A program made the position numbers and the translations under genes. Positions 14,225 through 14,957 of a stretch of 14,957 bases of DNA are shown piece by piece (within the stretch, counting starts at the first letter, position 1; every line of letters starts with the position of its first letter). Below the pieces are notes generated by a model, which was given only the letters and a program-made list of their open reading frames with translations, did no database searches and was not told where the DNA came from. Source of the stretch: ZC4RG19 sp036279475 (GTDB taxonomy: Bacteria; Actinomycetota; Acidimicrobiia; Acidimicrobiales; VFJN01); contig DASUJB010000021.1 in the NCBI GenBank assembly GCA_036279475.1, forward strand, positions 1 to 14,957, given 5' to 3'.

Positions 14225-14957
14225 TGGCGCGGGCCTGGGCCGACGTCGACCTGGACGCGGTCCGCCACAACGTCCGTGCCCTGCGGGCGGCGGTGGCACC
14301 CGCCGTCCTGTGCGCGGTGGTCAAGGCGGACGGCTACGGCCACGGCGCCGTGCCGGTGGGCCGGGCCGCCCTCGAGGCCGGCGCCGAGTGGCTGGCAGTG
14401 GCCCAGGTGGACGAGGCGGTGGCGCTGCGTGCCGCCGGTGTCGACGCCCCGGTGCTGCTGCTGTCCGAGCCCCGGCTCGACGAGGTCGACGCCGCCGTGG
14501 CCACCGGTGCCCGCCTCACCGTCTACACACCGGCCATGGTGGCGGCCATCGCCAAGGCGGTCCGGGCCGTCCGGGGGCCGGCCGCTCGCCTCCACCTGAA
14601 GGTCGACACCGGGATGCACCGGGTGGGGGTCCACCCGGCCCAGGTGGTGCCCCTGGCCCGGGCCATCGGCGACCTGGGCGAGGTCGAGCTGGAGGGCGTG
14701 TGCACGCACTGCCCGCTCGCCGACGAGCCCGCCGACCCGTTCACCGCCGGCCAGATGGCGCTCCTCGACGCCGTGCTGGACGACCTGCGGGCCGCCGGCA
14801 TCGACCCCGGCCTCGTCCACGCCGCCAACTCGGCGGCCGCCCTGGCGTGGCCGGACAGCCGCCGGTCGCTGGTGCGGTGCGGCATCACCCTGTACGGCAT
14901 CCCGCCGTCCCCCGCCCTGGCGGCCGCGGTCGACCTGCGGCCGGCGCTGACCCTGGC
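14224..14957 (+). CDS. alr: Alanine racemase, N-terminal part (3' truncated by window edge)
   Basis: PLP enzyme that makes D-alanine for peptidoglycan from L-alanine. About 244 residues of a normal 370-380 are visible; the frame is open to the end of the window. The start MARAWADVDLDAVRHNV is typical, and AVVKADGYGHGA (31-42) holds K34, the PLP-binding lysine. KVDTGMHRVGV, EGVCTHCPLADE and HAANSAAAL follow in the expected order, then RCGITLYGIPPS. Cys replaces the more usual Phe after TH in the THFxxADE motif and Pro in the RPGI motif. The start overlaps the nnr stop by one base, so the two are coupled. The C-terminal beta domain with the second catalytic tyrosine lies outside the window. Confidence 0.95.
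   Translation, partial: MARAWADVDLDAVRHNVRALRAAVAPAVLCAVVKADGYGHGAVPVGRAALEAGAEWLAVAQVDEAVALRAAGVDAPVLLLSEPRLDEVDAAVATGARLTVYTPAMVAAIAKAVRAVRGPAARLHLKVDTGMHRVGVHPAQVVPLARAIGDLGEVELEGVCTHCPLADEPADPFTAGQMALLDAVLDDLRAAGIDPGLVHAANSAAALAWPDSRRSLVRCGITLYGIPPSPALAAAVDLRPALTL

Noticed and set aside
12398..14299. Long open frame on the - strand opposite acpS, nnr and the start of alr
   Set aside because: Shadow of the + strand genes; no start context, domain or plausible composition.
1..14957. tRNA or rRNA genes, CRISPR arrays, insertion sequences, prophage or integration sites
   Set aside because: None seen: no cloverleaf-like tRNA, no regular repeat-spacer array, no transposase motif, and the gene order is an unbroken core-genome block.

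Overview
The window is very GC-rich, all genes lie on the + strand and are tightly packed. It carries a conserved bacterial ribosomal-protein/RNA-polymerase block that runs into cell-envelope precursor genes. The order secY-adk-map-rpmJ-rpsM-rpsK-rpsD-rpoA-rplQ-truA-rplM-rpsI-glmM-glmS-acpS-nnr-alr is the actinobacterial arrangement (Streptomyces-like). The short RpoA, the GC content and the TANNNT-type -10 boxes placed just before start codons fit a deep-branching actinomycete. A member of class Acidimicrobiia is my best guess, but this is inference.

Layout. 1-1884: the end of secY (protein export channel), adk (adenylate kinase) and map (methionine aminopeptidase), coupled by overlap or a few bases. 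1885-2283: a 399-base gap with no gene; infA (IF-1), usual between map and rpmJ, is not there, and the gap holds a possible promoter and a strong hairpin. 2284-5164: the alpha operon (L36, S13, S11, S4, RNA polymerase alpha, L17). 5189-7034: truA (tRNA pseudouridine synthase), then L13 and S9 behind a probable internal promoter. 7129-12665: glmM, a double-length GlmS-like protein and acpS. 12782-14957: the bifunctional NAD(P)HX repair gene nnr and the start of alr, which runs off the end of the window.

How they work together. The first two thirds build ribosomes, RNA polymerase and the Sec translocon and mature new proteins. The last third supplies amino-sugar and D-alanine precursors for peptidoglycan (glmM, glmS-like, alr) and activates acyl carrier protein (acpS).

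The most unusual item is the GlmS-like protein at 8566-12210. It has 1214 residues, against about 610 for a normal GlmS. A helical insert of roughly 170 residues splits the glutaminase domain just after the catalytic Cys2. The second SIS domain lacks some expected catalytic residues at their usual places. A motif resembling the normal GlmS C-terminal tail sits about 140 residues further on, followed by about 195 residues I cannot assign. Two genes (glmS-like and nnr) have promoter-like -10 boxes 8-9 bases before the start codon, suggesting leaderless mRNAs. No mobile elements, CRISPR arrays, tRNAs or rRNAs were seen.
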